Source of the DNA: Flavobacterium jumunjinense
GTDB lineage: Bacteria > Bacteroidota > Bacteroidia > Flavobacteriales > Flavobacteriaceae
Assembly (NCBI RefSeq): GCF_021650975.2
Contig: NZ_CP091285.1
Span: 1,674,001-1,738,000 of the forward strand
Direction: 5' to 3'
DNA: 64,000 bases
This document shows, one piece after another, positions 26,346 through 35,292 of this stretch. The translations under genes and the position numbers were made by a program. The notes beneath the pieces are model-generated. The model was not told the origin of the DNA, ran no database searches, and saw nothing but the letters and a program-made list of their open reading frames with translations. Numbering within the stretch: the first letter of the stretch is position 1; every line of letters starts with the position of its first letter.

Positions 26346-27599
26346 ATGCAATTAAAGCGTGTTGTTGTAACTGGTCTAGGTGCATTAACCCCAATTGGGA
26401 ATAATGTTGAAGAATACTGGAATAGTTTAATCGAAGGAAAAAGTGGAGCCGCTCCTATAACCTATTACGATACTGAAAAACATAAAACCAAATTTGCTTG
26501 TGAAGTTAAAAACTTCAACATAGAGGATTTTATTGACCGTAAAGAGGCAAGACGAATGGATAAATTCGCTCAATATGCTGTGGTTGCAAGTGATGAAGCC
26601 ATAAAAGACGCAGGTATTACATCTGAAAACGTTGACAAGCATAGAGTCGGAGTTATTTGGGGTGCAGGTATTGGTGGTTTAGAAACTTTTCAAGAAGAAG
26701 TTTTATATTATGCGAAAGGCGATGGAACTCCAAAGTTTAATCCTTTCTTTATTCCAAAAATGATAGCTGATATAGCTCCTGCTCATATTTCAATGAGAAA
26801 TGGATATATGGGGCCAAATTATACTACTGTTTCTGCTTGTGCTTCCTCTGCAAATGCAATGATAGATGCGTTTAACTACATCCGATTAGGTATGTGTGAC
26901 GTAATCATTTCAGGAGGTTCAGAAGCTGCAGTTACTATTGCGGGTATGGGTGGATTTAATTCCATGCATGCTTTATCAACAAGAAATGAAAGTCCAGAAT
27001 CAGCTTCAAGACCGTTTGATGCTACAAGAGATGGTTTTGTTCTTGGAGAAGGTGCAGGTGCTTTGGTACTGGAAGAATATGAACATGCAAAAGCTCGTGG
27101 AGCAAAGATTTATTGTGAAATTGGTGGTGGTGGAATGTCCTCGGATGCTTATCACTTAACAGCTCCACATCCAGAAGGATTGGGAGTTATAGCAGTAATG
27201 AAAAACTGTTTAAACGATGCTGGAATGAAGCCCGAAGATGTAGATCATATAAATACACATGGAACATCTACTCCTCTGGGTGATGTTGCTGAGTTGAAGG
27301 CAATTAGCGCTGTGTTTGGTGGTCATGCTAAGAATATCAACATCAATTCAACTAAATCTATGACAGGACATCTTCTTGGTGCTGCTGGAGGGATTGAAGC
27401 GATTGCGTCTATTTTAGCAATAAAGAATGGCATCATACCTCCAACTATTAATCATTCAACAGTTGATGAGAGAATCAATCCTGAACTTAATTTAACTTTA
27501 AACAAGGCTCAAAAAAGAGAAATTAAAGTTGCAATGAGTAATACATTTGGATTCGGAGGTCATAATGCATGTGTTTTATTTAAAAAATTAGAAGAGTAA
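26346..27599 (+). CDS. fabF: Beta-ketoacyl-ACP synthase II
   Basis: The 417-residue condensing enzyme of fatty acid elongation has the catalytic Cys in VSACASSANAMIDA (about residue 164) and the two His residues in HINTHGTSTPLGD and STKSMTGHLLGAAGG. The start MQLKRVVVTGLGALTPIGN is the classical FabF N-terminus. It follows acpP and precedes rnc by 6 bases. A second, divergent ketoacyl synthase lies in the biotin operon at 51270. Confidence 0.96.
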   Translation: MQLKRVVVTGLGALTPIGNNVEEYWNSLIEGKSGAAPITYYDTEKHKTKFACEVKNFNIEDFIDRKEARRMDKFAQYAVVASDEAIKDAGITSENVDKHRVGVIWGAGIGGLETFQEEVLYYAKGDGTPKFNPFFIPKMIADIAPAHISMRNGYMGPNYTTVSACASSANAMIDAFNYIRLGMCDVIISGGSEAAVTIAGMGGFNSMHALSTRNESPESASRPFDATRDGFVLGEGAGALVLEEYEHAKARGAKIYCEIGGGGMSSDAYHLTAPHPEGLGVIAVMKNCLNDAGMKPEDVDHINTHGTSTPLGDVAELKAISAVFGGHAKNININSTKSMTGHLLGAAGGIEAIASILAIKNGIIPPTINHSTVDERINPELNLTLNKAQKREIKVAMSNTFGFGGHNACVLFKKLEE

Positions 27600-27605
27600 G
27601 CTGAA

Positions 27606-28349
27606 ATGCGTAGATTTCTGAAAAAAATAATAAGAAATTCCCGTTCTCATGAAGACGGGATTTTTTTTGATAAACTTTCCAAAATATTAGGCTTTAAGCC
27701 TGTAAATTTGAGATTTTATAAAAAAGCTTTTACACATCGATCAACAAACAAGCTAGATGAAAAAGGGAATCCTTTTAATTATGAAAGGTTAGAATTCTTA
27801 GGAGATGCAATGTTAGGGAGTGTTATTGCTGCACACCTATATAACGAAGTGCCAACAGGAGATGAAGGATATCTCACAAAGATGCGCTCTAAAATAGTTA
27901 GTAGAGATCATCTAAATGAATTGGGTAGGGATTTAAATTTGTTTCAGTTTATTGAAAGTAAAGCAAATCCACTTCATTTTGGTGAAAATATACATGGAAA
28001 TATTTTTGAAGCATTTATTGGAGCTATCTATTTAGATCAAGGCTATGTTTATTGTGAAAAATTTATACATAATAAAGTAATCGAATCCTATGTCGATATT
28101 CCGAAACTAGAGGGAAAAGTAATAAGCTATAAAAGTTTAATTATAGAATGGTGTCAAAAAGAAAAAAAGCAATTTGTTTTTGAAGTATTTGATGACACAG
28201 GAGTAGAGGATCAAAAATATTTTGGGGTCAAACTTATCATTGATCAAAAAATAATTGGAAAAGGAAGAGCTACTTCAAAGAAAAAAGCAGAAGAAAAAGC
28301 TGCCAAAAGAGCCTTTTTTGCTTTGCAAGAAAAAATAGATAAGAAATAA
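27606..28349 (+). CDS. rnc: Ribonuclease III
   Basis: The 247-residue double-strand-specific endoribonuclease has an RNase III signature in NYERLEFLGDAMLGSVIAAHLY and second acidic site residues in GNIFEAFIGAIYLDQGY. The C-terminal dsRNA-binding domain ends GKGRATSKKKAEEKAAKRAFFAL. It acts in rRNA and mRNA processing. It starts 6 bases after fabF and is probably co-transcribed. An unusual terminator-like hairpin lies inside codons 11-21 (27639-27668). Confidence 0.95.
   Translation: MRRFLKKIIRNSRSHEDGIFFDKLSKILGFKPVNLRFYKKAFTHRSTNKLDEKGNPFNYERLEFLGDAMLGSVIAAHLYNEVPTGDEGYLTKMRSKIVSRDHLNELGRDLNLFQFIESKANPLHFGENIHGNIFEAFIGAIYLDQGYVYCEKFIHNKVIESYVDIPKLEGKVISYKSLIIEWCQKEKKQFVFEVFDDTGVEDQKYFGVKLIIDQKIIGKGRATSKKKAEEKAAKRAFFALQEKIDKK
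27639..27668 (+). promoter_or_regulatory. Terminator-like hairpin inside the 5' end of rnc
   Basis: TCCCG (27639-27643) and TCT (27645-27647) pair with AGA (27653-27655) and CGGGA (27656-27660) with one bulged T and a CATGA loop, directly followed by eight Ts. It has the form of an intrinsic terminator within the coding sequence. RNase III genes are often autoregulated through hairpins in their own message, so this could be a control site. Confidence 0.4.
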
Positions 28350-28463
28350 TTAGTAAAAGTTATAAACTAAAACGTTTTCGTTGTAAAGGATTTGTTAAGT
28401 TCTTTATAAACAGTACTATTTGTATCATATAAATAGTATATTTACGATATATTTATTAAAAAA

Positions 28464-28937
28464 ATGGCTATTCATAAAATTCAAATAAATGACTTTATTT
28501 CGACAGATTATGAGCTTATTGCCATTCATACTTCTATTGAAGATTATCGTTTAGCTTATTTAATTAATGAAGCTTTGGAAATTCAATTGAGTAAAAATGA
28601 TTTGAATATAGAAATCGAAACCAAAGAAGGGAAAAGTGAGTTTAGTCATTTCATTTATGATGATGAAATAAATGATGTTGTATGGAATTTAATAGAAAAC
28701 AAGGCAACACTTGTTCCTTTTGAAACAACAACAACAGGTATTTTTGATTCAATTGATGTTACAATGTATGTTGTGCCCGAATTTAAAAAAGCCGATTTTA
28801 TATTAAAAATAGAGAATATAGAAGGAACTTTCAAAATGGAGGATATACTTTTTTCTATTTCTAACACCCAACAAATTTCAATGGCTTATATCATAAATCA
28901 AGTCAAGTTAAAATCAAAAAATAATTTAATTTTTTAA
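28464..28937 (+). CDS. IPExxxVDY-family protein
   Basis: This 157-residue acidic, probably cytosolic protein sits between rnc and pyk, the position of the IPExxxVDY family in Flavobacteriia. The motif is degenerate here (VPEFKKADFILKI). The body is alpha/beta with many Glu, Asp, Ile and Lys residues and no catalytic motif. Function unknown. It lies only 5 bases before pyk, so the two are likely co-transcribed. Confidence 0.72.
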   Translation: MAIHKIQINDFISTDYELIAIHTSIEDYRLAYLINEALEIQLSKNDLNIEIETKEGKSEFSHFIYDDEINDVVWNLIENKATLVPFETTTTGIFDSIDVTMYVVPEFKKADFILKIENIEGTFKMEDILFSISNTQQISMAYIINQVKLKSKNNLIF

Positions 28938-28942
28938 TTAAA

Positions 28943-30373
28943 ATGTCAACAAATAAAAAAACAAAAATTGTAGCTACATTAGGCCCAGCTTGTAGTTCAA
29001 AAGAGATAATAAAAGGAATGATTGATGCTGGGGTGAATGTTTTTAGAATTAATTTCTCTCATGCAGATTATGAAGATGTTACAGAGAGAATTAAAATAAT
29101 CAGAGAGCTAAACGAAGAGTTTAACTATACCACTTCTATTCTTGCTGATCTTCAAGGTCCTAAATTAAGAGTAGGAGTAATGAAGGAAGATGTAGTTGTT
29201 TCGAAAGGGGATAAAATAACCTTTACAACAGCGGAAGATATCTTAGGGACTGCTGAAAAGGTTTACATGAATTATAAGGAATTTCCAAAAGATGTAAATG
29301 CTGGAGAAAGAGTGCTGTTAGATGATGGGAAGCTTATTTTTGAAGTTGTTAAAACGGATAAAAATACAGAAGTTGAAGCTTTAGTAGTTCAAGGTGGGCC
29401 TTTAAAATCTAAGAAAGGTGTAAATTTACCTAATACAAAAGTATCGCTACCAGCTTTAACAAAGAAGGATATAAAAGATGCTATTTTTGCTATTGAAAAT
29501 AAGGTAGATTGGATTGCTCTGTCTTTTGTACGTACTGCTGAAGATCTTGAAGAGTTACAAGATTTGATAGCTAAGCATTCAGATCATAAAATTCCAATTA
29601 TTGCAAAAATTGAAAAACCTGAAGCTGTTGAGAACATTGATAAAATTGTTGCTTTTTGTGATGGTTTAATGGTTGCTCGTGGAGATTTGGGTGTTGAAAT
29701 TCCAGCAGAACAAGTGCCTCTAATTCAGAAAAAACTAATTCATAGAGCAAAAACAGCGCGTATACCAGTAATTGTGGCTACACAAATGATGGAAACAATG
29801 ATTACTAGTTTAACACCAACTCGTGCAGAAGTTAATGATGTAGCGAACTCAGTAATGGATGGTGCTGATGCAGTAATGCTTTCTGGTGAAACTTCTGTAG
29901 GTAATTATCCTATTCAAGTAATTGAGACAATGACTCGTATTATTGAAAGTGTGGAGGACTCTCCGTTAATTACTGTGCCATTAACGCCACCTCATGTTAG
30001 AACAAATCGTTTTATTACAAAATCAATTTGTTATCATGCTGCAATTATGGCAGATGATATTAATGCAAAAGCAATAACTACATTAACAAATAGTGGTTAT
30101 ACAGCATTTCAAATATCAGCATGGAGACCAAAGTCACATATTTTGGTTTTTACATCAAATAAGAGAATTTTAACACAGTTAAATTTGCTTTGGGGTGTTC
30201 GTGCTTATTATTATGACAAGTTCGTAAGTACAGATGATACAATTGAAGATATTAATCATATTTGTAAAGAAAGAGGATACGTTAAAGCAAATGATATGGT
30301 TATTAACCTTGCTGCTATGCCAATTGTAAATAAAGGGATGGTAAATACATTACGTGTTTCTGAAATTGAATAA
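28943..30373 (+). CDS. pyk: Pyruvate kinase
   Basis: The 476-residue enzyme converts phosphoenolpyruvate and ADP to pyruvate and ATP. Motifs: KIVATLGPACSS at the start, VFRINFSHADY, ILADLQGPKLRVG, IPIIAKIEKPEAVENI with the catalytic Lys and Glu, DGLMVARGDLGVEI, VIVATQMMETM and DGADAVMLSGETSVGNYP. The C-terminal allosteric domain is present. Length is standard. Confidence 0.97.
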   Translation: MSTNKKTKIVATLGPACSSKEIIKGMIDAGVNVFRINFSHADYEDVTERIKIIRELNEEFNYTTSILADLQGPKLRVGVMKEDVVVSKGDKITFTTAEDILGTAEKVYMNYKEFPKDVNAGERVLLDDGKLIFEVVKTDKNTEVEALVVQGGPLKSKKGVNLPNTKVSLPALTKKDIKDAIFAIENKVDWIALSFVRTAEDLEELQDLIAKHSDHKIPIIAKIEKPEAVENIDKIVAFCDGLMVARGDLGVEIPAEQVPLIQKKLIHRAKTARIPVIVATQMMETMITSLTPTRAEVNDVANSVMDGADAVMLSGETSVGNYPIQVIETMTRIIESVEDSPLITVPLTPPHVRTNRFITKSICYHAAIMADDINAKAITTLTNSGYTAFQISAWRPKSHILVFTSNKRILTQLNLLWGVRAYYYDKFVSTDDTIEDINHICKERGYVKANDMVINLAAMPIVNKGMVNTLRVSEIE

Positions 30374-30408
30374 TTTTTTATTATTTTTGATAAAAATATT
30401 TTAAGAAT

Positions 30409-31167
30409 ATGAATCTAAAATCTAAGAACCCTTTTTTAGGGTCGAAAGCATTTAATAATACGTCAAGAAGTGCAGAAGCTACTGTTCTTGATTTTGAAGA
30501 AACAATGACTGTTGATGGTGCAATTAATAAAAGTTTTATTTTATTAGCAACATTATTAGCTTCAGCATGTATTAGCTGGTGGTTAACAGCAAGTGGATAT
30601 AATCCAATGGTTTTAATTGTTGGTGGAGGTGTAATTGGTTTCATTCTTGTATTGGTTGCTGTGTTTAAGCCAACAACTTCTCCTTGGGTTGCTCCAGGTT
30701 ATGCGTTATTTGAAGGGTTATTTATAGGAGGTGTCTCAGCATTGTTTGAAGCAATGTATCCTGGAATAGTTATTCAAGCGGTGAGTTGTACTTTTGTTAC
30801 TTTTATTGTTTGTTTTGCACTATATAAGTATAAAATTGTAAAAGTTACAGAAAGATTTAAATCTGTAGTAGTAGCTGCTACATTAGCAATATTTACGTAT
30901 TACATTTTGTCATTGGTTTTATCTTTTTTTATTGATTTTAAACCAATGCATCAAGGAAACTCTTTAATGAGTATTGGAATAAGTGTATTTGTAATTATAA
31001 TTGCTGCTTTGAATTTATTTTTAGACTTTGATCAAATTGAAGAAGGTGCTAGAAAACAAATGCCAAAGTATATGGAATGGTTTAGCGCAATGGGATTAAT
31101 GATAACTTTAGTTTGGTTATACATCGAATTTCTTCGCTTGCTTTCAAAATTGTCAAGTAGAGATTAA
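30409..31167 (+). CDS. Bax inhibitor-1 / YccA-family membrane protein
   Basis: The 252-residue polytopic inner-membrane protein has about seven hydrophobic segments. Its cytoplasmic N-terminus contains NPFLGSKAF and DGAINKSFILLATLLASACISWWL; the late motif LFLDFDQIEEGARKQMPKYMEWFSAMGLM matches the YccA-like branch of the BI-1 family. Homologues modulate membrane protease activity or calcium flux; here the role is unknown. It starts 35 bases after pyk and ends at a strong bidirectional terminator. Confidence 0.88.
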   Translation: MNLKSKNPFLGSKAFNNTSRSAEATVLDFEETMTVDGAINKSFILLATLLASACISWWLTASGYNPMVLIVGGGVIGFILVLVAVFKPTTSPWVAPGYALFEGLFIGGVSALFEAMYPGIVIQAVSCTFVTFIVCFALYKYKIVKVTERFKSVVVAATLAIFTYYILSLVLSFFIDFKPMHQGNSLMSIGISVFVIIIAALNLFLDFDQIEEGARKQMPKYMEWFSAMGLMITLVWLYIEFLRLLSKLSSRD

Positions 31168-31189
31168 TTTTTTCTAAAAATTATATATA

Positions 31190-31226
31190 AAACAGAAAGC
31201 AACTTTTTTAGAGTTGCTTTCTGTTT
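31190..31226. terminator. Bidirectional terminator between BI-1-like gene and radA
   Basis: Fifteen-base arms, AAACAGAAAGCAACT (31190-31204) and AGTTGCTTTCTGTTT (31212-31226), pair perfectly around a 7-base T-rich loop. It lies between convergent genes. Confidence 0.85.
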
Positions 31227-31283
31227 TATATCTGTTTATTTAAAATGTTTAATGTTTCGTATTCTTCTTAAGAATTGAATTTT

Positions 31284-32645
31284 CTACCCAAACAATTCAC
31301 TAACAACGTCTTCAATTTTAGAAACAAGAACTACCTTTATTATATTATTCTTGATGGATATTTTATTGTGTTTAGAAACTAAAATAGTAGTAAAGCCTAG
31401 TTTTTCAGCTTCTTGAATACGTTGGTCAATTCGGTTTACGGGTCTAATTTCACCAGATAAACCAACTTCTCCTGCAAAGCAAAAGCCTTCTTCTATACCA
31501 ATGTCTTCATTAGATGATAAAATTGCAGCAACAACTGCTAAATCAATTGCAGTATCGTCTACAGAGATTCCTCCTGTTACATTAAGAAAAACATCTTTCA
31601 TTCCTAGTCGAAATCCTGCTCTTTTTTCTAAAACAGCCAAAATCATATTTAATCGTTTTGCATTGTAGCCCGTTGTACTTCGTTGTGGAGTTCCATATAC
31701 AGCCGAACTTACAAGGGACTGAATCTCTATCATTAACGGACGCATTCCTTCAAGTGTGCAAGCGATAGCGGTTCCAGAAAGTGATTCTTCTTTATGAGAG
31801 ATTAATATTTCTGACGGATTATCAACTTCTCTTAAGCCGTTGCCGAGCATTTCATAAATGCCTAATTCTGCTGTAGATCCAAAACGATTTTTTAAAGAGC
31901 GAAGAATTCTGTAAACATGGTTTCTGTCGCCTTCAAATTGAAGGACGGTGTCTACCATGTGTTCTAATATCTTTGGACCTGCAATTGTTCCATCTTTTGT
32001 AATATGACCAATTAGAATTACGGGAACGTTTGTCTCTTTAGCAAATTTTATAAGTTCTGCGGTACATTCTCTAATTTGTGAGATGCTTCCTGCAGAAGAT
32101 TCAATATAATCAGTGTGTAGTGTTTGTATCGAATCTATAATAACAATTTCAGGTTGCATTTCCTGAATTTGTTTAAATATATTTTGTGTTTTGGTTTCTG
32201 TTAGAATATAGCAGTTATCACTATTTGGAACTATTCTTTCTGCACGCATTTTTATTTGTTTCTGACTCTCTTCTCCAGAAACGTAAAGCGTTTTGTAAGG
32301 TAGTTTTAAAGAAATTTGAAGTAATAATGTACTTTTTCCAATACCAGGTTCACCTCCCAAAAGAGTTAAAGAACCAGGAACAAGACCACCGCCAAGAACT
32401 CTATTTAACTCTCCATCGGTAGTGTTAAGTCTAATTTCTTGTGTGCTATCAATTTCTTTTATGAGTAAAGGCTTAGTAGCTTTAGAAACGGTGTTAGATT
32501 CTGTTTTCCAAGCTTTTTTCTCTTCTTTTTGAATAATTTCCTCTGCAATTGTATTCCATTCTTTACATGCATGACACTGTCCTTGCCATTTAGAAAAAGA
32601 AGTTCCGCAATTTTGGCAAAAAAAAGAAGTTTTAACTTTACTCAT
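31284..32645 (-). CDS. radA: DNA repair protein RadA
   Basis: The 453-residue RecA-like ATPase is involved in branch migration and recombination repair. An N-terminal four-Cys zinc finger (FFCQNCGTSFSKWQGQCHACKEWNT, residues 8-32) precedes a RecA core with Walker A GGEPGIGKSTLLLQ and Walker B EIVIIDSIQTL. The RadA-specific KNRFG motif is in ILRSLKNRFGSTAELG. A C-terminal Lon-like domain contains SSAVYGTPQRSTTGYNAKRLNMILAVLEKR. It is the last gene of the panC-panD-radA cluster. Confidence 0.96.
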   Translation of the reverse strand: MSKVKTSFFCQNCGTSFSKWQGQCHACKEWNTIAEEIIQKEEKKAWKTESNTVSKATKPLLIKEIDSTQEIRLNTTDGELNRVLGGGLVPGSLTLLGGEPGIGKSTLLLQISLKLPYKTLYVSGEESQKQIKMRAERIVPNSDNCYILTETKTQNIFKQIQEMQPEIVIIDSIQTLHTDYIESSAGSISQIRECTAELIKFAKETNVPVILIGHITKDGTIAGPKILEHMVDTVLQFEGDRNHVYRILRSLKNRFGSTAELGIYEMLGNGLREVDNPSEILISHKEESLSGTAIACTLEGMRPLMIEIQSLVSSAVYGTPQRSTTGYNAKRLNMILAVLEKRAGFRLGMKDVFLNVTGGISVDDTAIDLAVVAAILSSNEDIGIEEGFCFAGEVGLSGEIRPVNRIDQRIQEAEKLGFTTILVSKHNKISIKNNIIKVVLVSKIEDVVSELFG

Positions 32646-32647
32646 AT

Positions 32648-33856
32648 TTATTCTTTTTTTTCTTCAGCTGGTACAGGGTCAGCGTATTCTTCAACTTTAG
32701 ATTCGTCTTTTTTGTTTTTTAAATCTTCTGCGCGCGAAATCATAAAGTCTTTGGTTAATTCTCTAATTTCACCAATTTCTTCTTTTACAAAGGCTTTTCT
32801 ATATTCTTTTATGGCTTTTTTATATTCTCCCATCTTTTCATAATAAAGCGCTTGATGATAGACACCTAAGATTGTTTTTGGGTAATTTTTATCTGCATAT
32901 TTTGATAGCTCTTGTAGTTCAGGATATGCTTTATTTTTAAGGATTGCTGCTTCAATAGCTTTAAAATCTGTAAGTCTAGGTGTAACAGTCATTCCTAGTG
33001 TTTGTTCTAGTTTGGTGTATTTATCTATCAAATACTGAGTGTAGCCTTTGTCAAGAGTAACAATTTTTTCTTGAAATTCCACCATCGAAATGGGTTGGTA
33101 ACCATTAAAAATAAAATAAATAGCTTGTGGTATTGCTTGTGGAACAAGTGAATAATGTGAGGCATCATCAATTATATCGAAACGATATTTGAAATTTTTA
33201 TTTGGAATTGACTTGATGTTGTTGTGTAATGTTTTTACACCATCATTAATATCTTTAATATCATCAGAACCAATTGCTTGATAATAAAAAATTGGCTTTG
33301 TAATTTTTGCAAGTCTTTCTGAAATCCTTGTTTCCATAGCTGGTGCAAGTTCTGGTGCTAAAGAAATATAGGCATTAAAAATTGGGTCATCTTTGTATAA
33401 ATAGAAGTTTATAAATCCAGCAGTTGTGTCGTGTCCGGCTATAATTCTAAAAGGTTGTGTTCTGTATTTTTTTTCAATATATGGTAATAATTCAAAGCCA
33501 ATGAACTCAAAAAATGCAGCTCCTTTTTTTGAAGGTAAACCAGTGTAGTCATATTCACTATCATTGAAACGCGTTTCTCCATAATTTTGATTAATCGCTA
33601 CAATTATCATTTCAGGTAAATCATCCCAATAATTTCCATATTTTAATGTGCCTTCAAATGGGTTTAAAAGGTATTCACCGTCTAATACGACAAGAATAGG
33701 GTATTTTTTATCTGTATCAAATTCATAATTACTGGGTAAAGAAACTGTAAACGCTCTCGTTTCTTCAAGTTTTTCAGATTGAATAGTTTCGTTTACTCTT
33801 TGAGAGAATACAGAATTTGTAATCAGCGCGAGTAGTAAAAATAATTTTGTTTTCAT
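32648..33856 (-). CDS. Alpha/beta-hydrolase (esterase D-like) protein with Asp at the nucleophile position
   Basis: The 402-residue exported protein has a signal peptide (MKTKLFLLLALITNSVFSQ). Residues about 30-260 resemble the putative-esterase family: YPILVVLDGEYLL, FELLPYIEKKYRTQPFRIIAGHDTTAG, FNAYISLAPEL, and a late His in DDASHYSLVP. The nucleophile elbow, normally GHSxGG, reads GHDTTAG, with Asp143 (codon GAC at 33428-33430) instead of Ser. The C-terminal third has TPR-like helices (KTILGVYHQALYYEKMGEYKKAIKEYRKAF) and a Glu/Lys-rich end. It could be a pseudoenzyme or use Asp as nucleophile. It is 2 bases upstream of radA. Confidence 0.75.
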   Translation of the reverse strand: MKTKLFLLLALITNSVFSQRVNETIQSEKLEETRAFTVSLPSNYEFDTDKKYPILVVLDGEYLLNPFEGTLKYGNYWDDLPEMIIVAINQNYGETRFNDSEYDYTGLPSKKGAAFFEFIGFELLPYIEKKYRTQPFRIIAGHDTTAGFINFYLYKDDPIFNAYISLAPELAPAMETRISERLAKITKPIFYYQAIGSDDIKDINDGVKTLHNNIKSIPNKNFKYRFDIIDDASHYSLVPQAIPQAIYFIFNGYQPISMVEFQEKIVTLDKGYTQYLIDKYTKLEQTLGMTVTPRLTDFKAIEAAILKNKAYPELQELSKYADKNYPKTILGVYHQALYYEKMGEYKKAIKEYRKAFVKEEIGEIRELTKDFMISRAEDLKNKKDESKVEEYADPVPAEEKKE

Positions 33857-33894
33857 GATAGTATTATGATGTTAAATGATTAGCAAGATACTAA

Positions 33895-34854
33895 TTAATT
33901 TTTATTGAAAATATTTAAAAATAAATATGAAGTTAGTCCTAAAATAATCGTTAATAAGGTTTGTGATGTCCATATGATCCATCCTAATGCTGTTCCAATA
34001 TCTTCTGCAATACCATATAGAAGTAATACTTTTGCGATAGAGATAGGAAAGGCTCCAATACCTCCGTTTGTAAAACCAACAGCTAAACTACCAAAAATAA
34101 AACCCATAATTACAATATCGAAAGACATTGTTGCCGTTTCTTCTAGTGAAAAAATACAAACATAAAACATCATTAAATAGCAAAACCAAATAAAAAAAGA
34201 ATGAAAAAGATATTTCCATTTTTCCTTCATTTTAAAAACGCTTGTCATTCCTTCAATTAGACCATTGAATTTTGATTTTATTTTTAAAATAATTGGCCAT
34301 TTAGCCCATCTCCAAACGAGTAAAAAAGCACAGAAAGAAACAAATCCAATAGTAGCTAGTAGTAGTATTTTATTTGGTGATATATTAGAAAAAATAAAAT
34401 CACTAAGCTTATTAAATTGCAAAACAAATGCTGTTATTACAAATAAGAGGAAAATTAAAAAATCAACAACTCTTTCTGCTACAATTGTTCCAAAACCTTT
34501 GTCGAAAGCTATGTTTTCGTACTTTTTTAAAATTACAGCCCTTGTAAATTCTCCAGACCTTGGTATCGTAAGATTCATTAAGTATGAAATACAAACCGCA
34601 AAAAATGAATTATAAAATTTAGGTTGATATCCTAAATGTTGTAAAGAATACTTCCACCTATAGGCCCTTGACCAATAGCCGAAAAGAGAAATTAAAACCG
34701 ACAAAAGAACGTAAAAATAATTTGCATTCTTAAAATAGGACTTTATAGTTTTTAATTGTTCGCTACTGAAAGACGAATATTGATAATATATAAGACCTAT
34801 CCCTAGTAATAAAGGGATGGCGATTTTTAATGTTTTTTTAAAGGGAGAACTCAA
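33895..34854 (-). CDS. Flippase-like integral membrane protein (LPG_synthase_TM / UPF0104 family)
   Basis: This 319-residue protein has about eight transmembrane segments. The motifs YWSRAYRWKYSLQHLG, SYLMNLTIPRSGEFTRAVIL, AERVVDFLIFLL and GFTNGGIGAFPISIAKVLLL belong to the lysylphosphatidylglycerol synthase transmembrane family, seen without the catalytic domain. Relatives flip lipids or lipid-linked molecules across the inner membrane; the substrate here is unknown. It lies 2 bases downstream of panD. Confidence 0.85.
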   Translation of the reverse strand: MSSPFKKTLKIAIPLLLGIGLIYYQYSSFSSEQLKTIKSYFKNANYFYVLLSVLISLFGYWSRAYRWKYSLQHLGYQPKFYNSFFAVCISYLMNLTIPRSGEFTRAVILKKYENIAFDKGFGTIVAERVVDFLIFLLFVITAFVLQFNKLSDFIFSNISPNKILLLATIGFVSFCAFLLVWRWAKWPIILKIKSKFNGLIEGMTSVFKMKEKWKYLFHSFFIWFCYLMMFYVCIFSLEETATMSFDIVIMGFIFGSLAVGFTNGGIGAFPISIAKVLLLYGIAEDIGTALGWIIWTSQTLLTIILGLTSYLFLNIFNKN

Positions 34855-34856
34855 AA

Positions 34857-35207
34857 CTAGGTTAAAGAATTGTCCTTTTCGTTTGGAAAAACTAGCGTAG
34901 GCTTGAAGTTTTTTGCTTCTTCAAAATCCATAGAAGCATAAGAGATAATGATTATAATATCACCTCTGTGAACTTTTCTAGCTGCAGGTCCGTTTAACGT
35001 AATTTCACCCGTGTTCTTAGGTCCTTTTATTGCGTAAGTTTCTAAACGTTCACCATTGTTAATGTTAACAATTTGAATTTTTTCACCCTCAATAATGTTA
35101 GAAGCTTCCATTAACGATTCGTCAATTGTGATGCTTCCTATGTAATTCAAATCAGCACCAGTTACTGTTACTCTATGAATTTTCGATTTTACTACTTGAA
35201 TATGCAT
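34857..35207 (-). CDS. panD: Aspartate 1-decarboxylase precursor
   Basis: The 116-residue enzyme makes beta-alanine from aspartate for pantothenate and coenzyme A. Self-cleavage between Gly24 and Ser25 in [10 protein letters not shown] generates the pyruvoyl cofactor. Other motifs are [39 protein letters not shown] and IIIISYASM. It lies downstream of panC on the same strand, so both branches feeding pantothenate synthesis are co-encoded. Confidence 0.96.
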   Translation of the reverse strand: MHIQVVKSKIHRVTVTGADLNYIGSITIDESLMEASNIIEGEKIQIVNINNGERLETYAIKGPKNTGEITLNGPAARKVHRGDIIIIISYASMDFEEAKNFKPTLVFPNEKDNSLT

Positions 35208-35292
35208 GGTGCAAAGTTAATTATTTTGAATAAAAAAAATATATTTTTCCTGTAAATATGTAATTTCTTTACTTTAGGTTTAAATAGATGCT

